Assembly (NCBI GenBank): GCA_958296025.1
Contig: OY282430.1
Span: 3,586,477-3,650,476, forward strand
Length of the DNA stretch: 64,000 nucleotides
Direction of reading: 5' to 3'
From: an uncultured Pseudomonadales bacterium
GTDB lineage: Bacteria > Pseudomonadota > Gammaproteobacteria > Pseudomonadales > Azotimanducaceae
This document shows, piece by piece, positions 8,232-16,631 of this stretch. The number at the start of each line of letters is the position of its first letter. Within the stretch, counting starts at the first letter, position 1. Position numbers and translations under genes: made by a program. Below the pieces are notes generated by a model. That model was not told the origin of the DNA and made no database searches. It saw only the letters and a program-made list of their open reading frames with translations.

Positions 8232-9497
8232 TCAAGCAAATGCCTGCGAAAGCGCTGAGGGGACTGGCGTAGGCGACGGTGAAGCCTCACTGATCCTAGC
8301 CAAAACCTCCTCCAACCCCGCGCGCTCCTTTTGGGGCGTGAGAGGGCGAGAGGCCGCCAGCACTTGCCCAGCGGTCTGGCGCGCCGCAACTAAGGCATCC
8401 TCCCGGTCCCTGATTTCGCCCGTGGTGCGGAAGTGCAGGATATCTTCATAGATGTTGGTTCCAAAGCGGTTGCGGAATACGCGCTCCTGACGTCGCTCGA
8501 TCACAAGACCCACCCCCAAAACCGCAAGTTCGGCCACCAGTTCGCCATTGAAGAACCGGGTGCCGCGCACCGACGACTCGCGCCCAACCACCAGAATCAG
8601 AAGGGCCCCGGCTTTGGCCGTGCGAGCCATCTCCCGCAGCGCTAACACCATGTCCAAGGCGTACTGCACGACGGTGCGGAAGCGGTTTCCTCGATTTTGG
8701 CGGTTCGAACCAATTTCGGAATGGGCGATGGCCAATATGTTGCATTCCAGCGCTTCGACGGACCGGCGAAACTGTTGATGGTAGTTGTGTACGTTGATGT
8801 AGGGAGGAGATGTGAGCACCAAATCAACGGTTTCGGATTCGATGGGCAGGGACCTGGCGTCCGCATGGGCCACCGCGACAGGGTTGGCGACATCAGGCAG
8901 GTTGCGGACCACCTGCTCCAAACGCAGCCAGTTTTTGTGAACGGTTTCTGCGTCCAAGTGCTTTTGGTGGAAGTCGCACAACACCACCAGTGCTGCCGCA
9001 AGGTCTTTTGTGGGGCCTGGTGTGCTTCCGCGCCACAACTGGACAAGTGCCGCCTCCAGCTCCTTTCTGGCTGTCACGCCGCCACGACTGCAAAACAGAG
9101 GGCCATAGGGTGTCCCAATTGATTCGTAGAGCCTTTTTTGCAGGCAATGGAGGGTATCCTCGCGCACCGATGGGTCCAAGTTGATGATCTGGTAAACCCG
9201 GGCGAGCACTACGGCAGCGGGATTGAGATCGCTTCCCGTGGAGGCCAGCCCCAATCGCGCCGCTTCAACCAATGACGTGCCACTACCAACAAAAGGATCA
9301 AGAACCACCGCCCTGCGGCGGGCGTAGGCGCTGAGCAATCCCTCCACGAGCTGTGGAGAAAACTGCCCGTTCCACGGCAAGAGGTTGGTCCGCACCCGGT
9401 CGGCAATGTCAAGGCGGCTTTGGGGGAGCGATTCCCGGTCCAAGGGCGTGGCGGAGAAGGCTCTAAGTGGACGCCGGCTATTTAGTGGAGGGTTCAT
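8232..9497 (-). CDS. Site-specific DNA methyltransferase (SPPY type)
   Basis: A 421-residue SAM-dependent DNA methyltransferase. The AdoMet-binding motif I is LDPFVGSGT (66-74), followed by acidic 'GSDLNP', and the catalytic motif IV is TSPPY (229-233). SPPY is usual for N4-cytosine or some N6-adenine enzymes. Motif I precedes motif IV, with about 155 residues between them that could hold part of target recognition. It immediately precedes the restriction endonuclease, so together they form a two-gene type II system with the protective enzyme translated first. Confidence 0.85.
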   Translation of the reverse strand: MNPPLNSRRPLRAFSATPLDRESLPQSRLDIADRVRTNLLPWNGQFSPQLVEGLLSAYARRRAVVLDPFVGSGTSLVEAARLGLASTGSDLNPAAVVLARVYQIINLDPSVREDTLHCLQKRLYESIGTPYGPLFCSRGGVTARKELEAALVQLWRGSTPGPTKDLAAALVVLCDFHQKHLDAETVHKNWLRLEQVVRNLPDVANPVAVAHADARSLPIESETVDLVLTSPPYINVHNYHQQFRRSVEALECNILAIAHSEIGSNRQNRGNRFRTVVQYALDMVLALREMARTAKAGALLILVVGRESSVRGTRFFNGELVAELAVLGVGLVIERRQERVFRNRFGTNIYEDILHFRTTGEIRDREDALVAARQTAGQVLAASRPLTPQKERAGLEEVLARISEASPSPTPVPSALSQAFA

Positions 9498-9616
9498 CCT
9501 CGGCCCCGCATCAAGTTCGCTCCCAACGGCCTAGCTCCCAGTATGCGCTGTCATTGAGGGCGTGTGAAAGGACTGCTGACCATCCACATTTTGCCATCCA
9601 GCAGCCATTGCACAGC

Positions 9617-9952
9617 ATGATAGCCTTTTCGGGGAGCGTCCACATTACCGGCAAGCAGTATCGGTCCCAGCTATTGTGGATTTCCGCGTTGTTCTACTTC
9701 TGTCGGGAGCACGTCGTCACCCAAGAACGCTATGGCGATGAGGTTCCGCTAAAGCTGTTGGCCCGCAATCCGGCGTGGTTCCACACCCTGATGGATTTGG
9801 CCGATCCCTGCGGCTGGGATGCGCGTGGCCCGGACATGACGCGGTTGCGCCCAGGGCTTCCCAAATTTGGGTGTAAGCTAAGGTTACATTCATGCCGCCG
9901 AGACTGCCCATGTCCTCGTCTGCTGGGTTTTTTCCACGGGAGCAACCTCTAG
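9617..9952 (+). CDS. Doubtful ORF of unknown function
   Basis: The 546-bp gap between the methyltransferase start (9497) and the monooxygenase operon contains one plus-strand frame of 111 codons from ATG 9617. The middle part ('FYFCREHVVTQERYGDEVPLKLLARNPAWFH') looks more protein-like than the ends, but I recognise no family. The last 30 residues are Cys/Arg-rich and look non-coding. It may be a decayed gene fragment near the restriction system. No clear ribosome-binding site is seen. Confidence 0.2.
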   Translation: MIAFSGSVHITGKQYRSQLLWISALFYFCREHVVTQERYGDEVPLKLLARNPAWFHTLMDLADPCGWDARGPDMTRLRPGLPKFGCKLRLHSCRRDCPCPRLLGFFHGSNL

Positions 9953-10043
9953 TTTAGTTGCGCCACCTAGGTCGCCGGCCATGCGGCAGCAAGGGTGCAA
10001 GGCGGCGGCTGGCCATCGGATCATCAACATCAGGAGGGAAACC

Positions 10044-10346
10044 TTGATTGTCGTGAACGCCCGCATCCAAACCAGCGCCGACACTGTGGCGGCGCTGAAA
10101 GACGCCATTCTCACCATGCAAAACGCCACCTTGAAGGAGGATGGCTGCGAGGACTACAGCTTCAGCGTGGAGTTGGCGGACCCCGGCGCCATCCGCGTCG
10201 TCGAACGCTGGACCACCAAGGAAGCCCTGAGCGCCCACTTCAAAACGCCGCACATGGCTGCGTTCCTGGCCGCCATGCAAGCGCATCCTTCGGGGAAGGC
10301 CAGCGCCCACTTCTACGAGGCCAGCGAAATAGAAATGTCGCTGTGA
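10044..10346 (+). CDS. Antibiotic biosynthesis monooxygenase (ABM) domain protein
   Basis: A 100-residue single-domain protein of the ABM ferredoxin-like fold: 'IVVNARIQTSADTVAALKDAI' at the start, 'EDGCEDYSFSVEL' in the middle, 'VVERWTTKEALSAHFKTPHM' near the end. An upstream ATG (9981) exists, but a strong GGAGGG (10033-10038) sits 5 nt before the TTG at 10044, where the domain begins, so TTG is the likely start. It is the first gene of a three-gene operon with a GST and a luciferase-like oxidoreductase. The substrate is unknown; small ABM proteins act on quinone-like compounds or as accessory subunits. Confidence 0.85.
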   Translation: MIVVNARIQTSADTVAALKDAILTMQNATLKEDGCEDYSFSVELADPGAIRVVERWTTKEALSAHFKTPHMAAFLAAMQAHPSGKASAHFYEASEIEMSL

Positions 10347-10987
10347 TCACCGTCTGGGGCGGCGGCACGGCGCGCACCCTGCGCGCCCACTGGATGGCCC
10401 ACGAACTGGGTTTGGACTACCAGTCCAAGCTGGTCGGGCCGCGCACCGGGGAGACCCGCACCCCGGAATTCACCGCCCTCAACGCCAAGGGCAAGATCCC
10501 GGTGCTGGTCGATGGCGGCTTCGTGCTGACCGAGAGCGCCGCCATCGTCACCTACTTGGCGGACGCCTACGGCCCAGACGCAGGCTTAACGCCCAAGCCC
10601 GGCTCAAGGGAACGGGCGCGGTACAACGAGTGGCTGGCTTACGTGCAGATGGAGTTGGACGCCCACACCCTGTACGTCCTGCGCAAGCACCAGGACCTCG
10701 CTGCCCTGTACGGAGAGGCCCCCGCCGCCGTGGAGACCGCCATCAAGGGCTTCGCCAAGCAGATCGCCTTCGCCGAAGGACGGCTTAGGGATCACGCCTA
10801 CCTGGTGGGTGAGCGTTTCACCGGCGCGGACATCATGCTGACCAGTTGCCTGCTCTGGGCCGCCGCCTATAAGGTTGATCTGGCGCCGGCGCTGCACGAC
10901 TACGCCGACCGCCAAACTAGCCGTCCGGCCTATAGGTCGGCGGCGCAACTGAATTCGTCCGTCAACCCGAGAAGGAAGGGGGCCTAG
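10343..10987 (+). CDS. Glutathione S-transferase family protein
   Basis: A 214-residue GST-fold protein. The N-terminal thioredoxin-like domain holds the cis-proline region 'NAKGKIPVLVDGGFVLTESAAIVTYLADAYG'. The helical C-terminal domain has 'LVGERFTGADIMLTSCLLWA', the usual N-capping/Asp motif. The GTG at 10343 overlaps the stop of the monooxygenase (GTGA), so translation is coupled. A much longer open frame upstream is an artefact overlapping the monooxygenase gene. The next gene starts at the base following its stop. Its job is probably glutathione-dependent handling of a substrate shared with its two neighbours. Confidence 0.88.
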   Translation: MITVWGGGTARTLRAHWMAHELGLDYQSKLVGPRTGETRTPEFTALNAKGKIPVLVDGGFVLTESAAIVTYLADAYGPDAGLTPKPGSRERARYNEWLAYVQMELDAHTLYVLRKHQDLAALYGEAPAAVETAIKGFAKQIAFAEGRLRDHAYLVGERFTGADIMLTSCLLWAAAYKVDLAPALHDYADRQTSRPAYRSAAQLNSSVNPRRKGA

Positions 10988-12196
10988 ATGCGCTTTGGCG
11001 TATTTTACGAGCTGCAGCTGCCCAAGCCTTGGGACGACGATGCGGAGCGCCGGCTGATCCACGAAGCCATCGAACAGGTTCAGCTTGCCGACCGGCTGGG
11101 CATCGACCACGCTTGGGCGGTGGAGCACCACTTTTTGGATGAATACTCCCACTGCTCCGCCTCGGACGTGTTCCTCACGGCGCTGGCCGCTAAAACGGAG
11201 CGCATTCGGGTTGGGTTCGGCATTCGCCAAGTGATACCCAACTACAACCATCCTGCGCGCACCGCCGAATCCGTGGCCATGCTCGACTTGGTCTCCAATG
11301 GCCGGGTCGATTTCGGCATCGGCGAGGGCGCCACCCGGCTGGAGCTGCATGGCTACGGCGTCCCGGCCAAGCGCAAGCAGGCGCTCTCCCTGGAGGCGGC
11401 GGAGCAAATCGCCAACATGATGGTGCTGGACCCCTATCCTGGCTACGAGGGGGAAGGCTTCTCCATGCCCTGCCGCAACGTCCTGCCCAAGCCTCTGCAA
11501 AAACCCCATCCGCCCATGTGGATGGCCTGCACCAGCCGCAGGACCATAGAGACCGCCGCCAGAAACGGCATCGGCGCCCTGGCCTTCACCTTCATGGACC
11601 CGGAGGAGGCGCGAACCTGGGCGGACACCTACTACAACATCATCAAATCGGATGAATGCGTGCCCTTGGGCCACCAAGTCAACGCCAACCTGGCCGTGGT
11701 GGCCGGTTTCTCCCTGCATGAGGACCCGGACGAAGCCCGGCGCCGGGGAGTCGATGGCTTCGCCTTCTTCCGCTACGCCATCAACGCCTTGGTCGCCAAC
11801 GACAGCAAGCCCGGCCGCTCCCAACTATGGAGGGAGTACGAATCCCTACGGGATCGGGACCTGCCCACCATCGGCGCTCCGGGCATCGGCACACCAGTAC
11901 ACTTTGCGGAGCACATCCGGGATTTTCAGGAGGCCGGCATCGACCAAATCATCTTCCTGCAGCAGGGCGGCAAGAACCGCCACGACCACATCTGCGCAAG
12001 CCTGGAGCTCTTTGGGCGGCAGGTGCTGCCGGAGTTCGCGGCTGAACGGGAGGTGCGGGAGGCCCACAAAGCGGAGGACTTAGCGCCGCACATCGAACGC
12101 GCCTTGGCCCGCAAGCAGTGGATGGCGGGGCTGACCGACGATGAGATTCCAGTGGTCAGGGCGTCCCGCAAACGGGAAGCGTTTTACCGCAGCTAG
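10988..12196 (+). CDS. LLM class flavin-dependent oxidoreductase
   Basis: A 402-residue protein of the bacterial-luciferase-like flavin monooxygenase superfamily. The start 'MRFGVFYELQLPKPW', 'WAVEHHFLDEYSHCSASDVFLTALA', 'GFGIRQVIPNYNHPARTAESVAMLD' and 'VDFGIGEGAT' follow the luciferase-like barrel order. The reduced flavin (FMN or F420) and the substrate cannot be told. It starts directly after the GST stop with a GGAAGGGGG ribosome-binding site. Operon context suggests oxidation followed by glutathione conjugation of an aromatic or similar compound. Its stop overlaps that of the convergent Bax-inhibitor gene (CTAG). Confidence 0.88.
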   Translation: MRFGVFYELQLPKPWDDDAERRLIHEAIEQVQLADRLGIDHAWAVEHHFLDEYSHCSASDVFLTALAAKTERIRVGFGIRQVIPNYNHPARTAESVAMLDLVSNGRVDFGIGEGATRLELHGYGVPAKRKQALSLEAAEQIANMMVLDPYPGYEGEGFSMPCRNVLPKPLQKPHPPMWMACTSRRTIETAARNGIGALAFTFMDPEEARTWADTYYNIIKSDECVPLGHQVNANLAVVAGFSLHEDPDEARRRGVDGFAFFRYAINALVANDSKPGRSQLWREYESLRDRDLPTIGAPGIGTPVHFAEHIRDFQEAGIDQIIFLQQGGKNRHDHICASLELFGRQVLPEFAAEREVREAHKAEDLAPHIERALARKQWMAGLTDDEIPVVRASRKREAFYRS

Positions 12197-12855
12197 TCGT
12201 CGCTCATCACCCCGAAGATGTGCAACAGGGACAGGAACAGGTTGTAGAAGGACGCGAACAGGGTGACCGTGGCGCGGATGTAGTTGGTCTCTCCGCCGTG
12301 AATGATGGCGCCGGTCTGCCACAGGATGGCGGCGCCGGCGAACAGCACGAAGCCGCAGGAGATGGCCACGGAAAAGGCCGAAAGGTCGAAGAATAGCCCC
12401 AGCACCACAGCCCCCATCAGCACGAAGAAGCCCACCACCAGAAAGCCGGAAAGAAAGCTGAAGTCCTTGCGCGTGACGACGGCGTAGGCGGAAAGCCCAA
12501 TGAAGGCCGCCGCCGTAGTGCCCAGCGCCGACATCACTAGGCTGGCGCCGTTGGCGAGGCTTAGGTAGGCGTTGAGAATGGGGCCGATGGTGAAGCCCAT
12601 GAAACCGGTCAGCAGAAAGGTGAACAGCAGCCCCAAGGCGCTGTCCGCCGTCTTATGCACGGCGAAGACCAGGCCGAAAAACCCGATCAGGGTGACGATG
12701 GGGCCTAGGTAGGGCGCTCCCATGGCCATGGAAACCCCGGCCATGAGGGCGGCGAAGGCCAAGGTGACGCCCAATAGCATGTAGGTGTTGCGCAGAACCT
12801 TGTTGATTTCCACCACGCCGACGGCGCCGGCGGTGATCCTGTCCATCTGAGCCAT
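12193..12855 (-). CDS. Bax inhibitor-1/YccA family membrane protein
   Basis: A 220-residue protein with seven hydrophobic segments spanning about residues 20-215, in the BI-1/YccA pattern ('LRNTYMLLGVTLAFAALMAG', 'GPILNAYLS', 'FYNLFLSLLHIFG'). Bacterial homologues modulate the membrane protease FtsH or act as pH-sensitive ion leaks. A longer frame reaches 12954, but the ATG at 12855 has a good GGAGG 9 nt upstream and starts with a conserved short cytosolic stretch. It is convergent with the LLM oxidoreductase, sharing overlapping stop codons. Single-gene unit. Confidence 0.9.
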   Translation of the reverse strand: MAQMDRITAGAVGVVEINKVLRNTYMLLGVTLAFAALMAGVSMAMGAPYLGPIVTLIGFFGLVFAVHKTADSALGLLFTFLLTGFMGFTIGPILNAYLSLANGASLVMSALGTTAAAFIGLSAYAVVTRKDFSFLSGFLVVGFFVLMGAVVLGLFFDLSAFSVAISCGFVLFAGAAILWQTGAIIHGGETNYIRATVTLFASFYNLFLSLLHIFGVMSDD

Positions 12856-13082
12856 TTGCAAACCTCCGTCTTGGTTGCTCTGTGCCTGCATAAGATGCGG
12901 ATTTTCGCGGCAAGTTGCAAGTGTCCCGTGCGCGGCACGGATATGGCCTTTCAAAGGCTAGGCCGGCCTTCGGCAGGGCTTTGAGCAGGGCCGAGCCGAC
13001 GGACGGGCACCGCTATGCCGCCAAGCGGCACGACCGGTAGAGGCATGGACAGGTCGGCGGCAAAGGTGCATCGGTTGCCCTG

Positions 13083-14129
13083 TCATCCGGGGCGCACGTC
13101 CAGCGCCACGGACTTCACCAAGGCGAACAGAGCCATGCCCAGTTTGAGGTCCAAATTTTCTAGGGAGCGGCGGGTGATGCGGGCGCGCAGGCGTTGGCCG
13201 GCGCAGTCCAGCTCTGCGAACAGGGTGCCGTCCTGGGCTGGCGCAAGGCCCGTTAGGGTGACGTCAAGGATGTTAAGAATGCTGGTTCGGGCGGGGGGCT
13301 CCAAGGCTAGGGACAGGTCCCGGGCGGGGATTTGCACACGCAAAGGAGATGGCGCGTCGCTGAGGTCGCCGCGCACCCAGAGCCTTTGCCGGCCGAAGCG
13401 CAAGGCGCTTAGGTCATTCTTGGCGTCGTAGGCGTCAAAGCCGGCTTCGAGAATGGCGCCGGTGTCGATCAGCGGGGATAGCGGATGGTCGAGTTCCGCG
13501 GCAACGGTTTCCGGCGGGCCGCTGCCGATCACCGCTCCCGCCTCCACAATCACCAAGTGGTCGGCGATTTGCAGCACCTCCGCCAAGGCGTGGGTGACGT
13601 AGATCACGGGCCTGTTCAAGGTGCGGCAAAGTCCGCTGAGCATGGGCGCCAGTGCTGAGCGAGCCAAGGGATCCAAGGCCGCAAGGGGTTCGTCCAACAG
13701 CCAAAGAGCGGCGGGCTTGAGGTAGGACCGGGCCAACGCCACCCTCTGTTGTTGACCCCCCGACAGGGTAGCCGGCTTGCGTGCAAGAAGGCCCTGCAAG
13801 CCGAATCTTGCCGCCGCTTCGTCGATCGCCTTGACGCCGGGAACAGCCTTCAGATTGCCGGCAACCGTTAGGTGAGGGAACAGGGCCGGCTGTTGCAAGG
13901 TCATGCTTATGGGGCGGCGGTGGGCCGGCAGCGGGTCCCAACGCTGGCCGTCAAAGGCCACGGTGAAGCCGTCGGGCCGCTCCAATCCGGCGATGATGCG
14001 CAGCAGGGTGGACTTGCCAGCCCCGGAGGCGCCGATGAGCGCAGTGACGCCAGTGCTGGGCAACTTCAGGTCCAGCTGCAGGCGGAAGCCGCTGGCACTT
14101 TCCGCTGTGCCTTTTAGCCGCAGGCTCAT
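13083..14129 (-). CDS. modC: Molybdenum ABC transporter ATP-binding protein
   Basis: A 348-residue ABC ATPase. Walker A is GASGAGKST (33-41), the signature is 'LSGGQQQRVALARS' and Walker B is 'LWLLDEPLAALDP'. The C-terminal part beyond residue 280 has the Mop/TOBE domain ('LDVTLTGLAPAQDGTLFAELD') that binds molybdate in ModC. The ATG at 14129 overlaps the modB stop (ATGA). The frame is open well upstream through modB, but homology begins here. With ModB and ModA it imports molybdate (or tungstate) at the inner membrane for molybdenum-cofactor enzymes. Confidence 0.93.
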   Translation of the reverse strand: MSLRLKGTAESASGFRLQLDLKLPSTGVTALIGASGAGKSTLLRIIAGLERPDGFTVAFDGQRWDPLPAHRRPISMTLQQPALFPHLTVAGNLKAVPGVKAIDEAAARFGLQGLLARKPATLSGGQQQRVALARSYLKPAALWLLDEPLAALDPLARSALAPMLSGLCRTLNRPVIYVTHALAEVLQIADHLVIVEAGAVIGSGPPETVAAELDHPLSPLIDTGAILEAGFDAYDAKNDLSALRFGRQRLWVRGDLSDAPSPLRVQIPARDLSLALEPPARTSILNILDVTLTGLAPAQDGTLFAELDCAGQRLRARITRRSLENLDLKLGMALFALVKSVALDVRPG

Positions 14130-14788
14130 CGCCGCCGCAAAGCACCGTAGGTGAGGGTCAGCGCCGCCAAGGAGAAGGCAAGCAGAAGGCCGGCGGTGAG
14201 ATGGGCGCTGGCGTAATCCAGGGATTCCACTTGGTCGAACAGCAGAATCGACAGCACCCTGGTCTGCCCTGGAATGCTGCCTCCGATCATCAGCACGATG
14301 CCGAATTCCCCCACCGTATGGGCGAAGCCCAGCACCCCGGCGGCCGCAAGCGCCCGCCAATGCAGGGGCAGCATGAGGCGCAAAAACCGGGCTATCGGGC
14401 CGATTCCCATGACGGCTGCGGCGTCCAGCAGTTCCGGCGGCGTGTTGCGGAAGCTGGCGGTCAAGGGCTGGCTGACGAAGGGCAGCGAATAGATGATGGA
14501 GGCGATCACCAGGCCGCTGAAAGTGAAGGCCAGCGGCTGCCCGGTAAGCGCCCGCCAAGCTCCGCCCAGCCAGCCGTCTTCGGCCATGGCCAGCAACAGG
14601 TAAAAGCCGAGTACGGTTGGCGGCAGCACCAAGGGCAGGGCCACCACGGCCTCCACCAAGGAGGAGGCGGCGTGTCGGCTGCGGGCCAGCCACCAAGCCA
14701 ATGGCGGCGCGATCAGCAGCAACGCCAAGCTGGTGGCCATCGCTAGCGCCGCCGTCAGGGCCAAGGCGGTCAATACGCCTTCATTCAT
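14126..14788 (-). CDS. modB: Molybdate ABC transporter permease
   Basis: A 220-residue inner-membrane permease with five to six hydrophobic segments. The binding-protein-dependent transport motif is visible ('ELLDAAAVMGIGPIARFLRLMLP'), and 'VVALPLVLPPTVLGFYLLLA' and 'GEFGIVLMIGGSIPGQTRVLS' are characteristic of ModB. The start at 14788 (MNEGVLTALALT) is chosen over an upstream ATG because it matches the family's start. It overlaps the modA stop by 8 nt. ModA, ModB and ModC thus form one translationally coupled operon. Confidence 0.93.
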   Translation of the reverse strand: MNEGVLTALALTAALAMATSLALLLIAPPLAWWLARSRHAASSLVEAVVALPLVLPPTVLGFYLLLAMAEDGWLGGAWRALTGQPLAFTFSGLVIASIIYSLPFVSQPLTASFRNTPPELLDAAAVMGIGPIARFLRLMLPLHWRALAAAGVLGFAHTVGEFGIVLMIGGSIPGQTRVLSILLFDQVESLDYASAHLTAGLLLAFSLAALTLTYGALRRR

Positions 14789-15680
14789 TGGCGACGGGGC
14801 CGGGATTGGCGCCCGGTAAAGGGCCGGGATCGGCCAGCGGGGCATCGCTAGCGCCAGCGACAGGGACATAGCCCAGATCGGTCAACTGCTGCTGAACGGG
14901 CGCCCCCGTCATGAAGTCCAGAAAGGCGGCGGCGAGTTGGCCGGCGGCACCGCCGCGCAACACCACGGCCCCTTGGTCGATGGGCCGGTGGGCCTGCTCC
15001 CCACAAACCCAGTATTGCTGCGCCGGCACATGCATCGCGACGAGTTGGCCCAAGGAAACAAAGCCTGCCGGCAAGGCTCCGGAACGGAGGAAATGGCCCA
15101 CTTGGGCCACATTGGAGCCCAATACCAAGCTATCCCGCAAAGGGTCCCAAAGTTGCAATGTTTGCAGGCACTCCACCGCCGCTTGCCCGTAAGGCGCCAG
15201 TCTTGGATTGGGCAAGCCGATGCGGCCTAGGTTCCCGGCTGCGGGGCTTGCCGTGCGTCCCGGCGTCCATAGGGCCACCCGCCCCCGGGCGTACAGGCGC
15301 ACCGGCCCTGGCACCAGACCGTCCTCGACCAACCCACGGGGCCTTTCCATGTCAGCGGAAAGGAGAGCATCGAACGGCGCACCTTGGCGGATCTGCGCCG
15401 TGAGCAGGCCCGAGGCACCGAAGATCGGCACCAGTTCAATGCCGCTGGCCTGCGTAAACTCTGGGGCCAACCGCTCGAAAGGCACCCGGAAGTTGGCGGC
15501 TACGGCAATTCTGAGGCTGGCCTTTCCGCCAACGACCAAGGTGACGGCATCGGCGCGGGGCGTCGCGGCCGCCGAAGGCAGTAGGAGGCAACACAAGCCG
15601 AACGGCAGCGCGGCCAAGGCCAACGCCCAACCACCGCTCCGCAGCCAACGCTGTCTCGCCAATGCCCAGTATGCTTGCAT
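14781..15680 (-). CDS. modA: Molybdate ABC transporter substrate-binding protein
   Basis: A 299-residue periplasmic binding protein. A hydrophobic signal segment covers about residues 15-40. The mature part has the ModA marks 'RIAVAANFRVPFERLAPEF', 'GASGLLTAQIRQGAPFDALLSADMERP' and 'IGLPNPRLAPYGQAAVECLQ'. Cleavage is probably around residue 40, but the region before RIAVAANF is longer than usual. First gene of modABC. No ModE-type operator could be identified in the 85 bp between its start and the comF stop. Confidence 0.92.
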   Translation of the reverse strand: MQAYWALARQRWLRSGGWALALAALPFGLCCLLLPSAAATPRADAVTLVVGGKASLRIAVAANFRVPFERLAPEFTQASGIELVPIFGASGLLTAQIRQGAPFDALLSADMERPRGLVEDGLVPGPVRLYARGRVALWTPGRTASPAAGNLGRIGLPNPRLAPYGQAAVECLQTLQLWDPLRDSLVLGSNVAQVGHFLRSGALPAGFVSLGQLVAMHVPAQQYWVCGEQAHRPIDQGAVVLRGGAAGQLAAAFLDFMTGAPVQQQLTDLGYVPVAGASDAPLADPGPLPGANPGPVANE

Positions 15681-15765
15681 TCCTATAGGTTAGTGCCCCG
15701 CCTTGCTTCGAGTCGATAGGCGGAACGCCCAAACGTCCTGTGTGCCGGTGGTCTGGTTCTGCCGG

Positions 15766-16443
15766 TCAGGCCACTCGGGCTGCGGTCCAGATCACCACCT
15801 CATCCATGCCAGCCGCGATCAGCGTTTGCGCCAGTTCAGAGGCGGTGGCGCCGGTGGTCATCACGTCATCGACGATGGCGGCCCGGCCGGCCAAGGGCCG
15901 CACCGCACGAAAGGCGCCGCGTACGCTGCCGGCCCTAGCGGCGCGGGTCTGGCCCCGTTGGGACTTCCCCGATCCGGTGCGGCGCACATCGGCCCGATGC
16001 AAGGGGATGCCGAAACGCCGCGCCAACGGCCTGGCCAGCAACACCGCCTGGTTATGGCCGCGCCGCAACAACCGCCCCGTGGTCAGCGGCACCGGAACCA
16101 AGGCGTCCGGCAAGGGATCGGCCGCCGCTGCAACGGCATCCGCCAACAGCCGCGCCAGCAGCTTCGCCTCGGCAAAGCCCCTGCCGAACTTGATGGCGTA
16201 CACCAGCTTCGGCGTGGCCCCGGCAAACAGTAGGGGCGCAATCGTGCGCGTGAACGGCGGCGGCTTGGCGGCGCACCGAACACAGAGCCGGCTGTCGTCC
16301 GCCAGCGGCAGCCCGCAACGCCCGCAAGCCCGCAGGTTCCAAGGCAGGCTGCGCCAGCACGGCGGGCACAGATCGATGTCCCCATCGACCGGCGCATCGC
16401 ATAGCCGGCAGATTCTCGGCAGCAGTAGGTCGATCCATCGCAT
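15766..16443 (-). CDS. comF: ComF family protein (phosphoribosyltransferase-like)
   Basis: A 225-residue protein with an N-terminal zinc-ribbon (CRLCD...CPPC, then CGRCG and CVRC, residues about 12-60) and a C-terminal type I phosphoribosyltransferase fold. The PRPP-binding loop is AAIVDDVMTTGAT (about 188-200). 'PVPLTTGRLLRRGHNQAVLLARPLA' is the usual ComF segment. Homologues are required for natural transformation, acting on incoming single-stranded DNA in the cytoplasm; the enzymatic substrate is not known. It is a single gene downstream of ppk1, with a 188-bp gap (16444-16631) in which I see no gene. Confidence 0.9.
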   Translation of the reverse strand: MRWIDLLLPRICRLCDAPVDGDIDLCPPCWRSLPWNLRACGRCGLPLADDSRLCVRCAAKPPPFTRTIAPLLFAGATPKLVYAIKFGRGFAEAKLLARLLADAVAAAADPLPDALVPVPLTTGRLLRRGHNQAVLLARPLARRFGIPLHRADVRRTGSGKSQRGQTRAARAGSVRGAFRAVRPLAGRAAIVDDVMTTGATASELAQTLIAAGMDEVVIWTAARVA

Positions 16444-16631
16444 CAGTGGAGATTCTTTCGTCCACCTCCCCCCAAGCTAGTGGTGATCGCTGAATTTCGC
16501 GTAGGAAAGCAGCCATTTTTCGCTGCATCTGGAGTCCCTACGGGTCCCTGAGGATTTGGGTCGGCACTGTCGGACCTTCAACCAAGGTTCGAGTGAACCA
16601 CCAATTTCGGCGAAAATGCAGCTAACTTCCG

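Noticed and set aside
10604-11824. 406-codon minus-strand frame
   Set aside because: It lies antisense to the well-supported luciferase-like oxidoreductase and GST genes, has no family resemblance, and reflects GC-rich third-position bias.
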